From an uncultured candidate division Zixibacteria bacterium (GTDB taxonomy: Bacteria > Zixibacteria > MSB-5A5 > GN15 > FEB-12): a stretch of 19,790 nt of DNA. Where the stretch lies: contig CAJVYT010000031.1 of assembly GCA_913009765.1 (NCBI GenBank), positions 1-19,790 of the forward strand, read 5' to 3'. The notes under the pieces were generated by a model, which was given only the letters and a program-made list of their open reading frames with translations, did no database searches and had not been told where the DNA came from. This document shows positions 6,992-15,900 of this stretch, in pieces; position 1 is the stretch's first letter, and every line of letters starts with the position of its first letter. The translations under genes and the position numbers were made by a program.

Positions 6992-8596
6992 TTATTCTTC
7001 AGTAGAATTCTTTTCACTTGTTGTTGTATGTGTTTGTTTTATTACGTCAGCAATATCATCAGTTGAGATACCGATTTTATCAAGCAATCCTGAGACATCA
7101 ATACCGGCTGCTTTTGCCTGTTCTAAAAATTGAAAAAGCATGGTTGGTACCGTTTGAGTAAAACGGTTTAAGGCACCTTTATCGTCTTTACCATTTCCAC
7201 CACTATCTACAACTACTAATTTGTCAATATTTCCCATAGGAGCAGCAATAGAACCAAAGACAGAACCAAGTGCTTCAACAGTCTTAGGTAAGACTTTCAG
7301 CACTTCAAGTGTTATGGCAGCTTGATTGAACTGTTGGTATGCTTTAGCAAGTTCATTAACTGCGATAGCTTTTGCGAGTCCCTGTCGTTCGATAACATCA
7401 GCATCGGCTAAACCGGTTGCTTTTGCTGCGGATGCTTCACCGGCACCCTCGGCAGTCATTTTGTGTTGTGATGCATCTGCTCTGGCAATAGTAGCATATT
7501 TGTCACCGTCTGCTCTTGCAATTTCAGCAGATTTATATCCTTCGGCTTCACGAATTTGAGCATCAGCATTTGCTTTTGCAGGGACAACAATCTCTGCTTC
7601 TTGGGATTTTTGTTCACGAAGAATATTTTGTTCTTCTACAGAAATCTGAGCACGAGACCTCTCTTCATCAATTTTAACTTCTGCTACAATAACCTTTTGA
7701 CGTTCTTGGGCAGTAGAAAGTGGTCCGGCTTGTTCCGTGATAGCAGTTTCAGTTGCAACTTCAGCATTATACTGCTGGACTGCAACCTGAGTATTTTTCT
7801 GAGCTTCCGCTTTAAGTTTTTCGTTATTTTGTGCAACAACTTCCGCTTCACGCTCGGCATCGGTTGCTCTTTTTTTAGCTTCTGCCAATGCTTCAGCTTC
7901 ACCAATTGATGCGTCACGTTTTACTTCAGCTGTTCGTTTTTTACCTAATGCTTCAATATAACCTAATTCATCAGTAATTGACTGCGGATTAAAAACATCA
8001 ATTTGCATTCCCAATCGAGCAAGATCTTCAAGTGCTTCCCCTAAAACTTTTTGACGGAAAGCGTCTCTGTCTTTAATCAATTGATCGACTGTAAGAGTAC
8101 CGACAACTCCACGAAGGTTTGCTTCAAGGGTTTCTCTTGCTATAATTTGTACCTTTTCATGAGGCATTCCTAAAAATCTGGAACCTGCTGCCAATAATGA
8201 ATGAGCGTCATCTTTAAAACGAATATTGGCTACAGCATCAACAGTTACCAATACACCGTCAACATTCGGCATACTTTCAACTCTAATCTGAGGTAATGAA
8301 ATCTCAGTTAAATCAAGAATTTGTACTTCTTCAATTATCGGTTTTCTGATTCGACCGCCACCGGTTACAACAACTGTTCCCGGTGGAAGCATTGTTACAG
8401 CAGGTGTACCGGGTGTACCGATTGTTTGCGATTTTTTTGCTCCCTTTCGACCGGAGCGGGCACCATAAAAGAATGCTGCTTTATTAGGTGGAACGCGAAT
8501 ATAAAATGCGGATAATGCTTTTACTAAGGCAAATAGGGCAATAACTACGGCTATGCCAATGAGAGGCCAAATTATATAGCTTTGAAATTCTACCAT
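6992..8596 (-). CDS. Flotillin-family membrane scaffold protein (SPFH domain)
   Basis: Membrane-microdomain scaffold of the YuaG/FloT-YqiK type; such proteins cluster in the inner membrane and organise other membrane proteins. The 534 residues start with one N-terminal hydrophobic helix (about 8-30, WPLIGIAVVIALFALVKAL). An SPFH/band-7 domain follows (about 35-210, including DLTEISLPQIRVESMPNVDG and GMPHEKVQIIARETLEANLRG). Next comes a long Ala/Glu-rich flotillin coiled coil (about 215-420) with repeated EA/AE steps. The C-terminus contains LPKTVEALGSVFGSIAAPMGNIDKL, typical of flotillins, plus a low-complexity tail. ATG 8596 has a GGAG Shine-Dalgarno. It lies 30 nt after the NfeD-like gene, the order known from yuaF-yuaG, so the two probably act together. 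A strong hairpin terminator follows the stop. Confidence 0.95.
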   Translation of the reverse strand: MVEFQSYIIWPLIGIAVVIALFALVKALSAFYIRVPPNKAAFFYGARSGRKGAKKSQTIGTPGTPAVTMLPPGTVVVTGGGRIRKPIIEEVQILDLTEISLPQIRVESMPNVDGVLVTVDAVANIRFKDDAHSLLAAGSRFLGMPHEKVQIIARETLEANLRGVVGTLTVDQLIKDRDAFRQKVLGEALEDLARLGMQIDVFNPQSITDELGYIEALGKKRTAEVKRDASIGEAEALAEAKKRATDAEREAEVVAQNNEKLKAEAQKNTQVAVQQYNAEVATETAITEQAGPLSTAQERQKVIVAEVKIDEERSRAQISVEEQNILREQKSQEAEIVVPAKANADAQIREAEGYKSAEIARADGDKYATIARADASQHKMTAEGAGEASAAKATGLADADVIERQGLAKAIAVNELAKAYQQFNQAAITLEVLKVLPKTVEALGSVFGSIAAPMGNIDKLVVVDSGGNGKDDKGALNRFTQTVPTMLFQFLEQAKAAGIDVSGLLDKIGISTDDIADVIKQTHTTTSEKNSTEE

Positions 8597-8626
8597 TTTT
8601 GTATCTCCATTAATTTATTTATTTAA

Positions 8627-9142
8627 CTACTGTCTTTTTACTGTGACGATATTTCCTGTTTTTGAAACTATAGTTACTTGAGTACCTTTTGTTATCAAAG
8701 AGCCATCTTCAGCACTTGCTAAAAAAGTAATCTCACGACCACGTATAATGCATGATATCTGTCCATTGGCTCCTTCGCCAATCGCATCAATGATATTAGC
8801 AGTGTGACCGATTAAATCGGCGGCTGTTATAGTTGAAGTTTCTTGGCTGGCATAAAACGCCCTGATAATTAAATATCCAATAAGTCCCATTATGGCGGCA
8901 CCCCCGATACCTGCCATTGAAGATTGAAACATTGAATAGTCAGTAGTAGTTCTAAATCCAAAACCGGCTGCTCCAAAACCAATCATCAACATAGCAATCA
9001 TTTTAACAGAAAAGATAGATGGTCCAGAAATTCCTGCATCAATATCTCCCGGGTCAACATCAATATCTGTATCGTGACCAAAGAGCATACTAAAAATAAG
9101 AGCCATAAAACCGACACCAAATATTGTCGCAAACACTATCAT
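8627..9142 (-). CDS. NfeD-like membrane protein (YuaF type)
   Basis: Partner of flotillin. The 171 residues give a hydrophobic N-terminal helix (1-20), a short acidic linker (DTDIDVDPGDIDAG), two more membrane segments (about 46-65 and 78-96) and a soluble C-terminal domain of about 75 residues (about 98-171, ADLIGHTANIIDAIGEGANG to NIVTVKRQ). That domain has the pattern of the NfeD beta-barrel (OB-fold). It lacks the ClpP-like serine protease domain of long NfeD proteins, so it is the short form found next to flotillins. ATG 9142 is preceded by a strong GGAGG. It is first in a two-gene operon with flotillin; the promoter should lie in the AT-rich sequence just above 9160. Confidence 0.88.
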   Translation of the reverse strand: MIVFATIFGVGFMALIFSMLFGHDTDIDVDPGDIDAGISGPSIFSVKMIAMLMIGFGAAGFGFRTTTDYSMFQSSMAGIGGAAIMGLIGYLIIRAFYASQETSTITAADLIGHTANIIDAIGEGANGQISCIIRGREITFLASAEDGSLITKGTQVTIVSKTGNIVTVKRQ

Positions 9143-9597
9143 AGTTAATCCTCCATGAGTTAGATTCTTTATATATACTTAGGATTAGTATATAATATTC
9201 AAACAATAATGTCGATTACTTTATTTGTGATTCTTTAAAATAAAACAGATTAATTGGACTTAGCAGTCTTTGTATGGTTGTTTTGATAGGTTGGAATATT
9301 TAGCATTTCCGTCCTGTCATGTTGAATTTGTCAAAAGATTATTTCTATTATAGAGAATGAATATGCAGTGGCTGGCTCGCATAGGCGAACCCTCGTCTGC
9401 CTCCAACCTTATTGTTGATTTTCAATTAAGATTTATTAGCTTCAGTAAGGCAGCATCCTTGCGATGCTGCCCTACATAAACTATCACAATTAGCCCTTTG
9501 ACAGACACAGGATATCTTGTATTTAGATAAAGAAAAACTACATAACAGAAATTAGTCTGTTTATTTTAATAGAGCTTAATGGTATGATAGCACCGAT
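9143..9597. other. Gene-free interval with decayed repeats
   Basis: No coding frame worth reporting. The part next to the NfeD gene (9160-9260) is very AT-rich and should hold that operon's promoter, though no clean -35/-10 pair stands out. At 9316-9350 is a degraded element beginning GTCATGTTGAATTTGTCAAA, similar to the GTCATGCTGAG element at 13023. At 9374-9391 is an imperfect hairpin (GGCTCGC/GCGAACC, loop ATAG). A clean modular hairpin follows at 9449-9471. Confidence 0.6.
9449..9471. repeat. Modular hairpin repeat
   Basis: Arms GGCAGCATC/GATGCTGCC around CTTGC, followed by CTACA. The arms are identical to those of the hairpin at 1334-1356, which is in the opposite orientation; the loops differ by one base (CCTGC when read on the same strand). 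Confidence 0.9.
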
Positions 9598-10149
9598 TTA
9601 TTTTATTCTGTTTCTGCTTCTCAGAATTAGGATTGTTATAACATACATGAGTACAATAGAAAAAGGTATAGCAACAAATCTATGTTCAGGAAATAGATAC
9701 CACAGCAGAAGTATTAAGACTGTTCTTACTATTGCATGGAAAACTCCGACCCAATGTTTAATAATCCATGAAAATGGCATCCACATCGTACCTGTCAGAA
9801 TTCCAATTGTCATAGGCAAAGAAGTGTAATCAATAATAAAAAAAGGAATTGCAATAGAGTAAACTAAAACCGCTTGTCCGATTGCGAATAAGAATAGATT
9901 GTCAAATGTGTTTTTTGGTTTCGTCTTATCGAGAAAATTTTCCCCTGTAAATCGTGATATAAATAAACCTAAATATACGATACTACCAGTACCAATAAAT
10001 AGAACCCAAACTGTTATTTTTGGCGGAAAGATTAGTCCGGCAATTCCAATAAGTAACCAAACAATTAATCCTGCTAAAGGTGTAGCAAGAAATTTTCTAT
10101 TTGAAAATTCTACTCTTTGTTCTTCTAAAGTTCGGTCAATATGTTCCAT
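9598..10149 (-). CDS. Small polytopic membrane protein, possibly DUF7010-like
   Basis: The 183 residues are dominated by hydrophobic segments, about six helices (near 24-42, 46-66, 84-104, 108-127, 133-153 and 158-177), with a short charged N-terminus (MEHIDRTLEEQRVEF) and a basic C-terminus (LRSRNRIK). An EEQRVEFSNRKFLATPLAG start and conserved-looking DYTSLPMTIGILTG and PFSWIIKHWVG segments remind me of the uncharacterised DUF7010 group; this is from memory and uncertain. No catalytic or transport motif is visible. ATG 10149 lies nine bases after the valS stop with no clear Shine-Dalgarno, suggesting co-transcription and perhaps coupled translation, although no functional link to tRNA charging is evident. 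Confidence 0.7.
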   Translation of the reverse strand: MEHIDRTLEEQRVEFSNRKFLATPLAGLIVWLLIGIAGLIFPPKITVWVLFIGTGSIVYLGLFISRFTGENFLDKTKPKNTFDNLFLFAIGQAVLVYSIAIPFFIIDYTSLPMTIGILTGTMWMPFSWIIKHWVGVFHAIVRTVLILLLWYLFPEHRFVAIPFSIVLMYVITILILRSRNRIK

Positions 10150-10158
10150 TGAAAGCTG

Positions 10159-12834
10159 TTACCAGCCCATGATTTGTTCAAGGTTTTTGTTTAGCTTTTC
10201 AATACGTTCTTGATAGTCTTCTTTTTTTGCCTGATCTTTTTTGACAACATCATCGGGGGCATTTGCCAAAAAGTCAGGATTGGCAAGCTTGCGGGAAACT
10301 TTTTCAAGTTGATTTTTTAAATTGTTCAAATCTTTTTCAAGACGTGATTTCTCAACCTCGATATCAATAAGCCCTTCAAGCGGTACATAAATTTCCGCAC
10401 CGGAAATAATAGCCGATGCTGCCAGAAGCGGTTTATGAGTATCTGTTCCGACAATAAGATTTTCGACTTTTATAAGGGAACGGAAATAACCTATATGATT
10501 TTCTAAAAGTTTGGCAAATGCTTTGTCTTTAACTTTTATATATAAATCAGATTTTTTGCTTGGCGGTACATTCAGTTCTGCCCGAACAGTACGCACGGCT
10601 GTTACAACTGCCTGAATCTGTTCAAGCGATTCTTCTAATTTATAGTCAATAAATGACCCGTCTGATTCTGTCCATTCGGCAAACATGATAGTATCGGCAG
10701 AACCTTCAATCATGGTGTGCAGTTCTTTATAAATGTTCTCAGTCACAAATGGAGTGAACGGATGCATTAATCGTAATATCTGGTCTAAAACATACGCGGC
10801 AACATTGAGCGAACCTTCCCGAATTTCTTCGCCCTGTTTATCCGGTTTGATAAGTTCAACATACCATGAACAGAAATCATTCCATACGAAGTTATACACC
10901 GTTTTAGCTGCGGTAGATAATCGGTATTCGTCAATAGATTTATTGACCGATTCAACAGCACGCTGTAAACGAGAAAGAATCCAGCGGTCAAAAATAACTA
11001 AATCATCAGAGTTAATAGAATTTAGATTTGGTTTTTTATCGCCAATCCGCATCATCACAAACCGCGATACTTGATGCAGTTTATTTATAAAGTTTCGACC
11101 GATTTCAAAAGTATTTTTACTAAGCCATGGGTCTTGACCGTCAGGTGTTGAAAGTACCATCGAAATACGCAAAGCATCGGCACCGTATTTTTCAATAATT
11201 TCGAGCGGGTCGATACCATTACCGAGAGATTTTGACATTTTGATACCATTGGCATCACGAACAGTCCCATGAATATAAACATCAGTAAATGGAAGTCCAC
11301 CTGCAAATTCATATCCTGCCATTACCATACGGGCAACCCATAAGAAAATAATTTCAGAACCGGTACTGAGAACTTTGGTCGGGTAGAATGCTTTCATATC
11401 GTCATCAGAGTTTGGCCAGCCTAAAGTAGAGAACGGCCAGAGCCATGAAGAGAACCAAGTATCTAATACATCTTCATCCTGCACTAATGTTTCAGGGTCA
11501 TATCCTTTACATTGGTCTGCGGTTGGTCTGTTAACGGAAATAAACATAGTGCCGTCTTCGGCATACCAAACCGGAATACGGTGTCCCCACCAAAGCTGAC
11601 GGGAGATACACCAGTCACGTATATTTTCCATCCAGTGCAGATATGTTTTTGACCAGTAGTCGGGGTGGAATTTAATCTCGCCATTTTTAACAGCATCAAT
11701 AGCAGGTTTGGCGAGTTCTGACATTTTAACAAACCATTGGTCTGACAGATACGGTTCAACAATATTATGACAGCGGTAACAGGTTCCGGCAGACAGATCG
11801 TAATCTTCAATTTTTTCCAAATGCCCTTTTTCTTCTAATTCTTTCAGAAGCTGTTTACGGCAATCGTATCTTTTGAGTCCTTTAAATTTTCCGCCGTTTT
11901 CGTTTATTGTACCGTCGATATTTAATATATTGATTTCTTCCAAGTCATGACGACGACCTATTTCAAAATCATTGGGGTCGTGTGCCGGAGTAACTTTAAC
12001 AACCCCGGTACCAAATTCCGGGTCGACATAGCTGTCTGAGACAATTGGAATTTCACGTTCTAAAATCGGAAGTATAACTGTTTTACCGACAAATTTTTTG
12101 AACCGTGAATCTTTAGGTGAAACCGCCAAAGCAGTATCGCCAAGCATCGTTTCCGGTCGGGTTGTGGCAACAGTGAGGTATTCGTCAGAGCCTTTTAATT
12201 TATATTTTATATACCACAGATGACTTTTGGAATCTTCATGTTCAACTTCATCATCGGACAAAGACGTTTGACAGGAGATACACCAGTTTACAATTCGATG
12301 TCCACGGTAGATATACTCTTTATCGTATAGATGTTTAAAAACATGTTCAACAGCTGAGGTCAAGCCTTCATCAAGGGTGTATGCGGTACGGCTCCAGTCA
12401 CAGGAACTTCCCATTTTTTCAAGTTGATGCAGGATTTTATTTTTATTTAAGTTTGCCCAATCTTTGGTACGTTCAATAAATTTCTCACGTCCAATTTCAC
12501 GACGGGTAGAGCCTTCTGCTATCAATTGTTTCTCAACTATAACCTGAGTTGCTATGCCGGCGTGATCCGCACCCGGAATCCATGCAGTTTCGTATCCCTG
12601 CATACGGTGTTTGCGGATTAGTATATCCTGAATAGTGTTATTTAATGCGTGTCCTAAATGTAAAACCGAGGTAACATTTGGGGGGGGAATAACAATTGAA
12701 TACGGCTTTTTGTCAGATTTGTTGTTCGCTATGAAATAGCCTTTGTCCAACCATTCCTGATATATTTTCGGTTCTATATCAGAAGCTTGGTAGGCACCTG
12801 ATTTAATTTCTTTATTTTCGTTTTGCTTGCTCAT
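10159..12834 (-). CDS. valS: Valyl-tRNA synthetase
   Basis: Class-I aminoacyl-tRNA synthetase that attaches valine to tRNA(Val) in the cytoplasm and edits mischarged threonine. The 891 residues are full length. Domains in order: Rossmann catalytic core with HIGH-type HLGH (59-62, in PPPNVTSVLHLGH) and GADHAGIATQ; the CP1 editing domain with TTRPETMLGDTA; zinc-ribbon-like Cys pairs (CISC, CYRC); the catalytic DTWFSSWLWPFSTLGWP; KMSKS (532-536); the anticodon-binding helical domain; and the C-terminal valine-specific coiled coil that begins near LEKDLNNLKNQLEKVSRKL. ATG 12834 (MSKQNENKEI) has only a weak GAG upstream. It is divergent from mazG, and the DUF7010-like gene follows nine bases after its stop. 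Confidence 0.98.
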   Translation of the reverse strand: MSKQNENKEIKSGAYQASDIEPKIYQEWLDKGYFIANNKSDKKPYSIVIPPPNVTSVLHLGHALNNTIQDILIRKHRMQGYETAWIPGADHAGIATQVIVEKQLIAEGSTRREIGREKFIERTKDWANLNKNKILHQLEKMGSSCDWSRTAYTLDEGLTSAVEHVFKHLYDKEYIYRGHRIVNWCISCQTSLSDDEVEHEDSKSHLWYIKYKLKGSDEYLTVATTRPETMLGDTALAVSPKDSRFKKFVGKTVILPILEREIPIVSDSYVDPEFGTGVVKVTPAHDPNDFEIGRRHDLEEINILNIDGTINENGGKFKGLKRYDCRKQLLKELEEKGHLEKIEDYDLSAGTCYRCHNIVEPYLSDQWFVKMSELAKPAIDAVKNGEIKFHPDYWSKTYLHWMENIRDWCISRQLWWGHRIPVWYAEDGTMFISVNRPTADQCKGYDPETLVQDEDVLDTWFSSWLWPFSTLGWPNSDDDMKAFYPTKVLSTGSEIIFLWVARMVMAGYEFAGGLPFTDVYIHGTVRDANGIKMSKSLGNGIDPLEIIEKYGADALRISMVLSTPDGQDPWLSKNTFEIGRNFINKLHQVSRFVMMRIGDKKPNLNSINSDDLVIFDRWILSRLQRAVESVNKSIDEYRLSTAAKTVYNFVWNDFCSWYVELIKPDKQGEEIREGSLNVAAYVLDQILRLMHPFTPFVTENIYKELHTMIEGSADTIMFAEWTESDGSFIDYKLEESLEQIQAVVTAVRTVRAELNVPPSKKSDLYIKVKDKAFAKLLENHIGYFRSLIKVENLIVGTDTHKPLLAASAIISGAEIYVPLEGLIDIEVEKSRLEKDLNNLKNQLEKVSRKLANPDFLANAPDDVVKKDQAKKEDYQERIEKLNKNLEQIMGW

Positions 12835-13022
12835 TATCTCGTTATTTCTTATTATGTGCCGGTCTTATTATTAAGATTTCGGCAAGTTAATTTAGAACGA
12901 CCAATGTAGGCGGAATTAACCTTTTTGTCAAGGTAGATTACTTTTGAACCTTTTGGTCAACAAAATCAATAAGTTCCCTTTAACTCCGCTCATGGTGACT
13001 TATGAGAATTAAGAATATAAAC

Positions 13023-13060
13023 GTCATGCTGAGTCCGCCTAAGCGGAAAGTATGAAATCT
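13023..13060. repeat. GTCATGCTGAG-type intergenic element
   Basis: Starts GTCATGCTGAG, holds a small hairpin TCCGCCTAAGCGGA (13034-13047) and ends in GAAATCT. This layout (GTCAT-CTGAG, short GC hairpin, then an AATCT end) is a common dispersed intergenic repeat type in environmental bacteria. It lies just upstream of mazG in the 248-bp gap between the divergent valS and mazG. No clear promoter was found in the rest of the gap. Confidence 0.55.
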
Positions 13061-13082
13061 ATTAAGGTTACTATCGACAGGT

Positions 13083-13874
13083 ATGCAAAAAAATAAAAGC
13101 AAAGTTTTTGATAAAAATATAGCCCCTTTTGAGCGATTAGTGGCTGTTTTTGAGGTCTTACGGTCTGAAAATGGCTGTGCTTGGGACAGAAAACAAACCC
13201 ATAAAAGCTTACTGCCGTATTTGATTGAAGAAACGTATGAAGTGTACGAAGCGGTTGAAAAAGAAGATTATGTAGAGCTAAAAGAAGAATTAGGCGATTT
13301 GGTCTGTCAGGCGGTTTTTCACGCTCAACTTGCTAAAGAAAGAGGTGATTTTGAGATAGATGATTCGCTGACTCATATTGTAGAAAAATTGATTCGAAGA
13401 CATCCCCATATATTTGAAGATGAAAAACAACTCAATCCTCAAGAAGTAAGAGACCAATGGGAAAAGATTAAAGTTGAATCGGGTGAGAAAAAAGATGTTC
13501 TTTCCGGCATACCGAAATCAATGCCTGCTCTTACGATGGCATTTCGTATTGGGGAAAAAGCCGGCGGGGTCGGCTTTGACTGGGAAAAATCTTCCGATGT
13601 GATAGATAAAATTGAAGAAGAATTACAAGAGTTAAAAGAGGAAATAATTTTCGATAATAAAGACGGTATTGAGGATGAGATTGGTGATTTATTGTTTGCG
13701 GTGGCATCGTTGGCACGAAAAAAAGAAATTGATCCCGAAATAGCACTAAAAAGGGCACTTGAAAAGTTTAAAGCAAGGTTTTTGAAACTGGAGAATGAAA
13801 TACGCTCAGAAGGAAAGTCGTATGGTGATTATTCTCTTGAACAGCTTGAAACAATTTGGCAAAAAATAAAATAA
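13083..13874 (+). CDS. mazG: Nucleoside triphosphate pyrophosphohydrolase MazG
   Basis: Hydrolyses (d)NTPs to NMP and pyrophosphate, a house-cleaning role that in E. coli also tempers the stringent response. At 263 residues it is the two-domain form. The N-terminal MazG domain has the CAWDRKQTHKSL block (32-43) and the Mg-binding pattern EExxE (49, 50, 53) followed by E69xxD72. The C-terminal domain repeats the theme (EEELQELKEE, then EDEIGDLLFAVASLAR) and carries the family's RIGEKAGGVGFDW linker. The start is ATG 13083; no good Shine-Dalgarno precedes it, only an AGG almost touching the ATG. It is divergent from valS and followed by a 300-bp AT-rich gap. Confidence 0.97.
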   Translation: MQKNKSKVFDKNIAPFERLVAVFEVLRSENGCAWDRKQTHKSLLPYLIEETYEVYEAVEKEDYVELKEELGDLVCQAVFHAQLAKERGDFEIDDSLTHIVEKLIRRHPHIFEDEKQLNPQEVRDQWEKIKVESGEKKDVLSGIPKSMPALTMAFRIGEKAGGVGFDWEKSSDVIDKIEEELQELKEEIIFDNKDGIEDEIGDLLFAVASLARKKEIDPEIALKRALEKFKARFLKLENEIRSEGKSYGDYSLEQLETIWQKIK

Positions 13875-14188
13875 TTCTATTGACAGTTATATATATTTGT
13901 TGTTTTATCTCAAATGCTAATAAACAAAGTTAATAATTTATTAGTTTTTTTGTTGATTTAATTTTATAAAAAAGTAGTTTTTTGATGTTTGAAAGTATTT
14001 TGTAATAACGTGGAACAATGTTTGAAACATTTTTTAGTTTGTATTGTTAGGGATTGACATAGATTTTATTAAACATTTTGTAAATGTGATGTTTTAAAAT
14101 TATAAGAGAAAGGAGTCTTGCAAAAAATAACCGTCTTACAACTAATGTATTTACAAGTTTTTATAGTTAAAATTTAATGGAGAAAAAG
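13875..14188 (+). promoter_or_regulatory. AT-rich upstream region of the porin-like gene
   Basis: No protein gene seen. TTGACA at 14054-14059 is a perfect -35 match, but the -10 at normal spacing is poor (TTTGTA or the overlapping TGTAAA around 14077-14084). A second TTGACA lies at 13880-13885, also without a good partner. A strong Shine-Dalgarno-like AAAGGAG at 14109-14115 has a TTG only two bases later (19-codon frame, 14118-14177), so it is probably not a translation start. The transcript would have a long AT-rich leader before the ATG at 14189. Confidence 0.35.
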
Positions 14189-15352
14189 ATGAAAAAATTT
14201 ATAATAATTTCTTTTGTATTTGTAATGTTACTTAGCTTAAGTGCTATGGCTTCTGAAACCCGCGTAAGAACAATGGGTGAAAATAATAATGTTTTACTTG
14301 ATGATGCCAATATTTGGCTGTATCCAAGCAGAATTCTTGATTACCCAAATTTAGCAACCGCTGAACTTGGATACGATGATAATGAGTTTGATCAACTTGG
14401 TGTTAACTGGAAATTGGATGATGAATCTGTATTAGGTACTTATTTCTCAACAAGATCAAGATATTATGATTATTATGAAACTTCTTCATATTATGGAAAT
14501 GCTGATGAACGTATAGATGTGTTCTATGGAACAAACCTAAGCGGAAATAGATTTGGTGTTCATTTGAATTTTGCACAAAACAGTACCAAATACGAAAATG
14601 ACACTATCAATATTCCTTCAGATCCATATTTTAATGGTAGTAATGGTAATTCAGAAAATGGTGCAAGTTATGCTAATCTTACCGTTGGTTTAACTGAAGC
14701 ATCCGGTCAATGGGATGTTGCCTTAAACTTTGGTTTTGGCTCATTCTCTGATATCAATGATACCGGATTTGCTGAAACTGAACCTGATGGAATCAATAAT
14801 ATTGCTCTATATGGTCGTTATTTCCAGATCAAAAACCCAAACTATACTTTGATTCATCATGTACGTATTTTCTCTGAAAAATATGGTGAAAAAGATAATT
14901 TTACAAATATTTCTGTAGTTGATAAAAATGTTGGCTTTGATATTGGTTCCGGTTTCAATTTTACACCATCCAGTCATGTATTAGGTGTATTTGATTTAGG
15001 TATTATGTATACCAAATCAACTACTGAAGTTACCGGTGCAACAAATGATCCAACAACAAAGAACTTTACCTTACCATATTTCAAAATGGGTTTTGACGGT
15101 GAAGTATTCAAATGGTTAGATGTTCGTTTTGGTTCTACTTCCTATTGGGATAATAGAAAAATTGAAAATGGTGATGTTACATACACTCGGAAGTATGCCG
15201 ATAACATGACTTACTTTGGTTTAGGTTTCAATTGGAATAATCTTCATGTTGATACAGAAGCTAATCCTGATTTCTTCTTAGCAGGTCCTGATTTCTTATC
15301 AGGTGCTGGTGAAGATATGGCTTGGAAACTTTCTGTTACTTATGATATGTAA
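14189..15352 (+). CDS. Outer-membrane beta-barrel (porin-like) protein with signal peptide
   Basis: The 387-residue precursor starts with a clear Sec signal peptide, MKKFIIISFVFVMLLSLSAMA, cut after A21 at an A-x-A motif. An in-frame ATG 12 bases upstream (14177) overlaps the GGAG Shine-Dalgarno that serves ATG 14189, so the later start is preferred. The mature protein begins SETRVRTMGENNNVLLDDANIWLYPS, a start I associate with uncharacterised outer-membrane proteins of FCB candidate phyla. The remainder has no long hydrophobic helix, is rich in Tyr, Asn, Asp, Gly and Ser, and alternates polar and aromatic residues as in a transmembrane beta-barrel. The C-terminus is WKLSVTYDM, without the classical final Phe. 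It stands alone between its own upstream region and a strong terminator, which suggests an abundant monocistronic transcript. Substrate unknown. Confidence 0.8.
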   Translation: MKKFIIISFVFVMLLSLSAMASETRVRTMGENNNVLLDDANIWLYPSRILDYPNLATAELGYDDNEFDQLGVNWKLDDESVLGTYFSTRSRYYDYYETSSYYGNADERIDVFYGTNLSGNRFGVHLNFAQNSTKYENDTINIPSDPYFNGSNGNSENGASYANLTVGLTEASGQWDVALNFGFGSFSDINDTGFAETEPDGINNIALYGRYFQIKNPNYTLIHHVRIFSEKYGEKDNFTNISVVDKNVGFDIGSGFNFTPSSHVLGVFDLGIMYTKSTTEVTGATNDPTTKNFTLPYFKMGFDGEVFKWLDVRFGSTSYWDNRKIENGDVTYTRKYADNMTYFGLGFNWNNLHVDTEANPDFFLAGPDFLSGAGEDMAWKLSVTYDM

Positions 15353-15372
15353 TAATTGATTTTATATATTTT

Positions 15373-15400
15373 AAAAGCCCGCTTTCAGCGGGCTTTTTTT
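15373..15400 (+). terminator. Rho-independent terminator of the porin-like gene
   Basis: GC-rich hairpin AAAAGCCCGC-TTTCA-GCGGGCTTTTTTT, 20 bases after the stop. It is a classical terminator and unlike the repeat hairpins in loop and flanks. Confidence 0.95.
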
Positions 15401-15900
15401 ATTATATTTTATCTATATTGAGAATCAATGGTCGTTAGAACAGAAATTTCTGTCTGTGCTTTTGTCGGACAAGAATGTCCGACCTACCAAGTGATGTAGG
15501 GAATGTCTGACCTATCAGAGATGTAGGGAACTGGCATGCCTGTTCCTAAGGAGAGGTTCAGGCAGGTCTGAACCCTACAAAAGATAGGGCAATGCCTTGT
15601 CGGTACAGAGAGAATCAATTACCGGTAGGATAGTTCATGTAGGTTTGGTTCTGACGATATAGAATCGTTAGATTCTATTAAGGAAAAACCCAACATCGTT
15701 ATTAAATACACTTTCATATTTTGTCAGGTTTTCAAAGCGTTGTCAGGAACCCATTCCTGACGATAAAATTATAAAGCATTGTCGGGTTTCTCGATTTAGA
15801 AATCTGACGATTTCGAACCAGCGGAACCGCGACCTATTTTTATCATAGCAGGGAACTGGCATGCCTGTTCCTAAGAGAGAGGTTGAGGCATGCCTCAACC
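15401..15900. repeat. 500-bp gene-free hairpin-repeat cluster
   Basis: No supportable coding frame. Hairpins in order: 15440-15453 (ACAGAAATTTCTGT); 15464-15483 (GTCGGAC/GTCCGAC); 15527-15546 (GGAACTGGCATGCCTGTTCC); 15555-15574 (GGTTCAG/CTGAACC); 15584-15607 (TGTCGGTACA module, copy 2); 15660-15677 (AGAATC/GATTCT); 15742-15761 (GTCAGGAA/TTCCTGAC); 15781-15808 (GTCGGGTTTC/GAAATCTGAC, with G-U type pairs); 15852-15871 (same 20-mer as 15527); 15881-15900 (same 20-mer as the E1 terminator). The flanks GTAGG and CCTAC recur. The left half is close to the porin terminator and the right edge abuts the stop of the amidotransferase gene. Confidence 0.85.

Noticed and set aside
7556..7909. Long plus-strand frames opposite the flotillin coiled coil
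   Set aside because: Antisense shadows of a strongly supported gene with a clear ribosome site and terminator.
9361..9420. Possible tRNA-like segment (GGCTCGC...GGCGAACCC)
   Set aside because: No acceptor stem, anticodon arm or T-loop consensus can be assembled; it is an imperfect hairpin of the repeat type.
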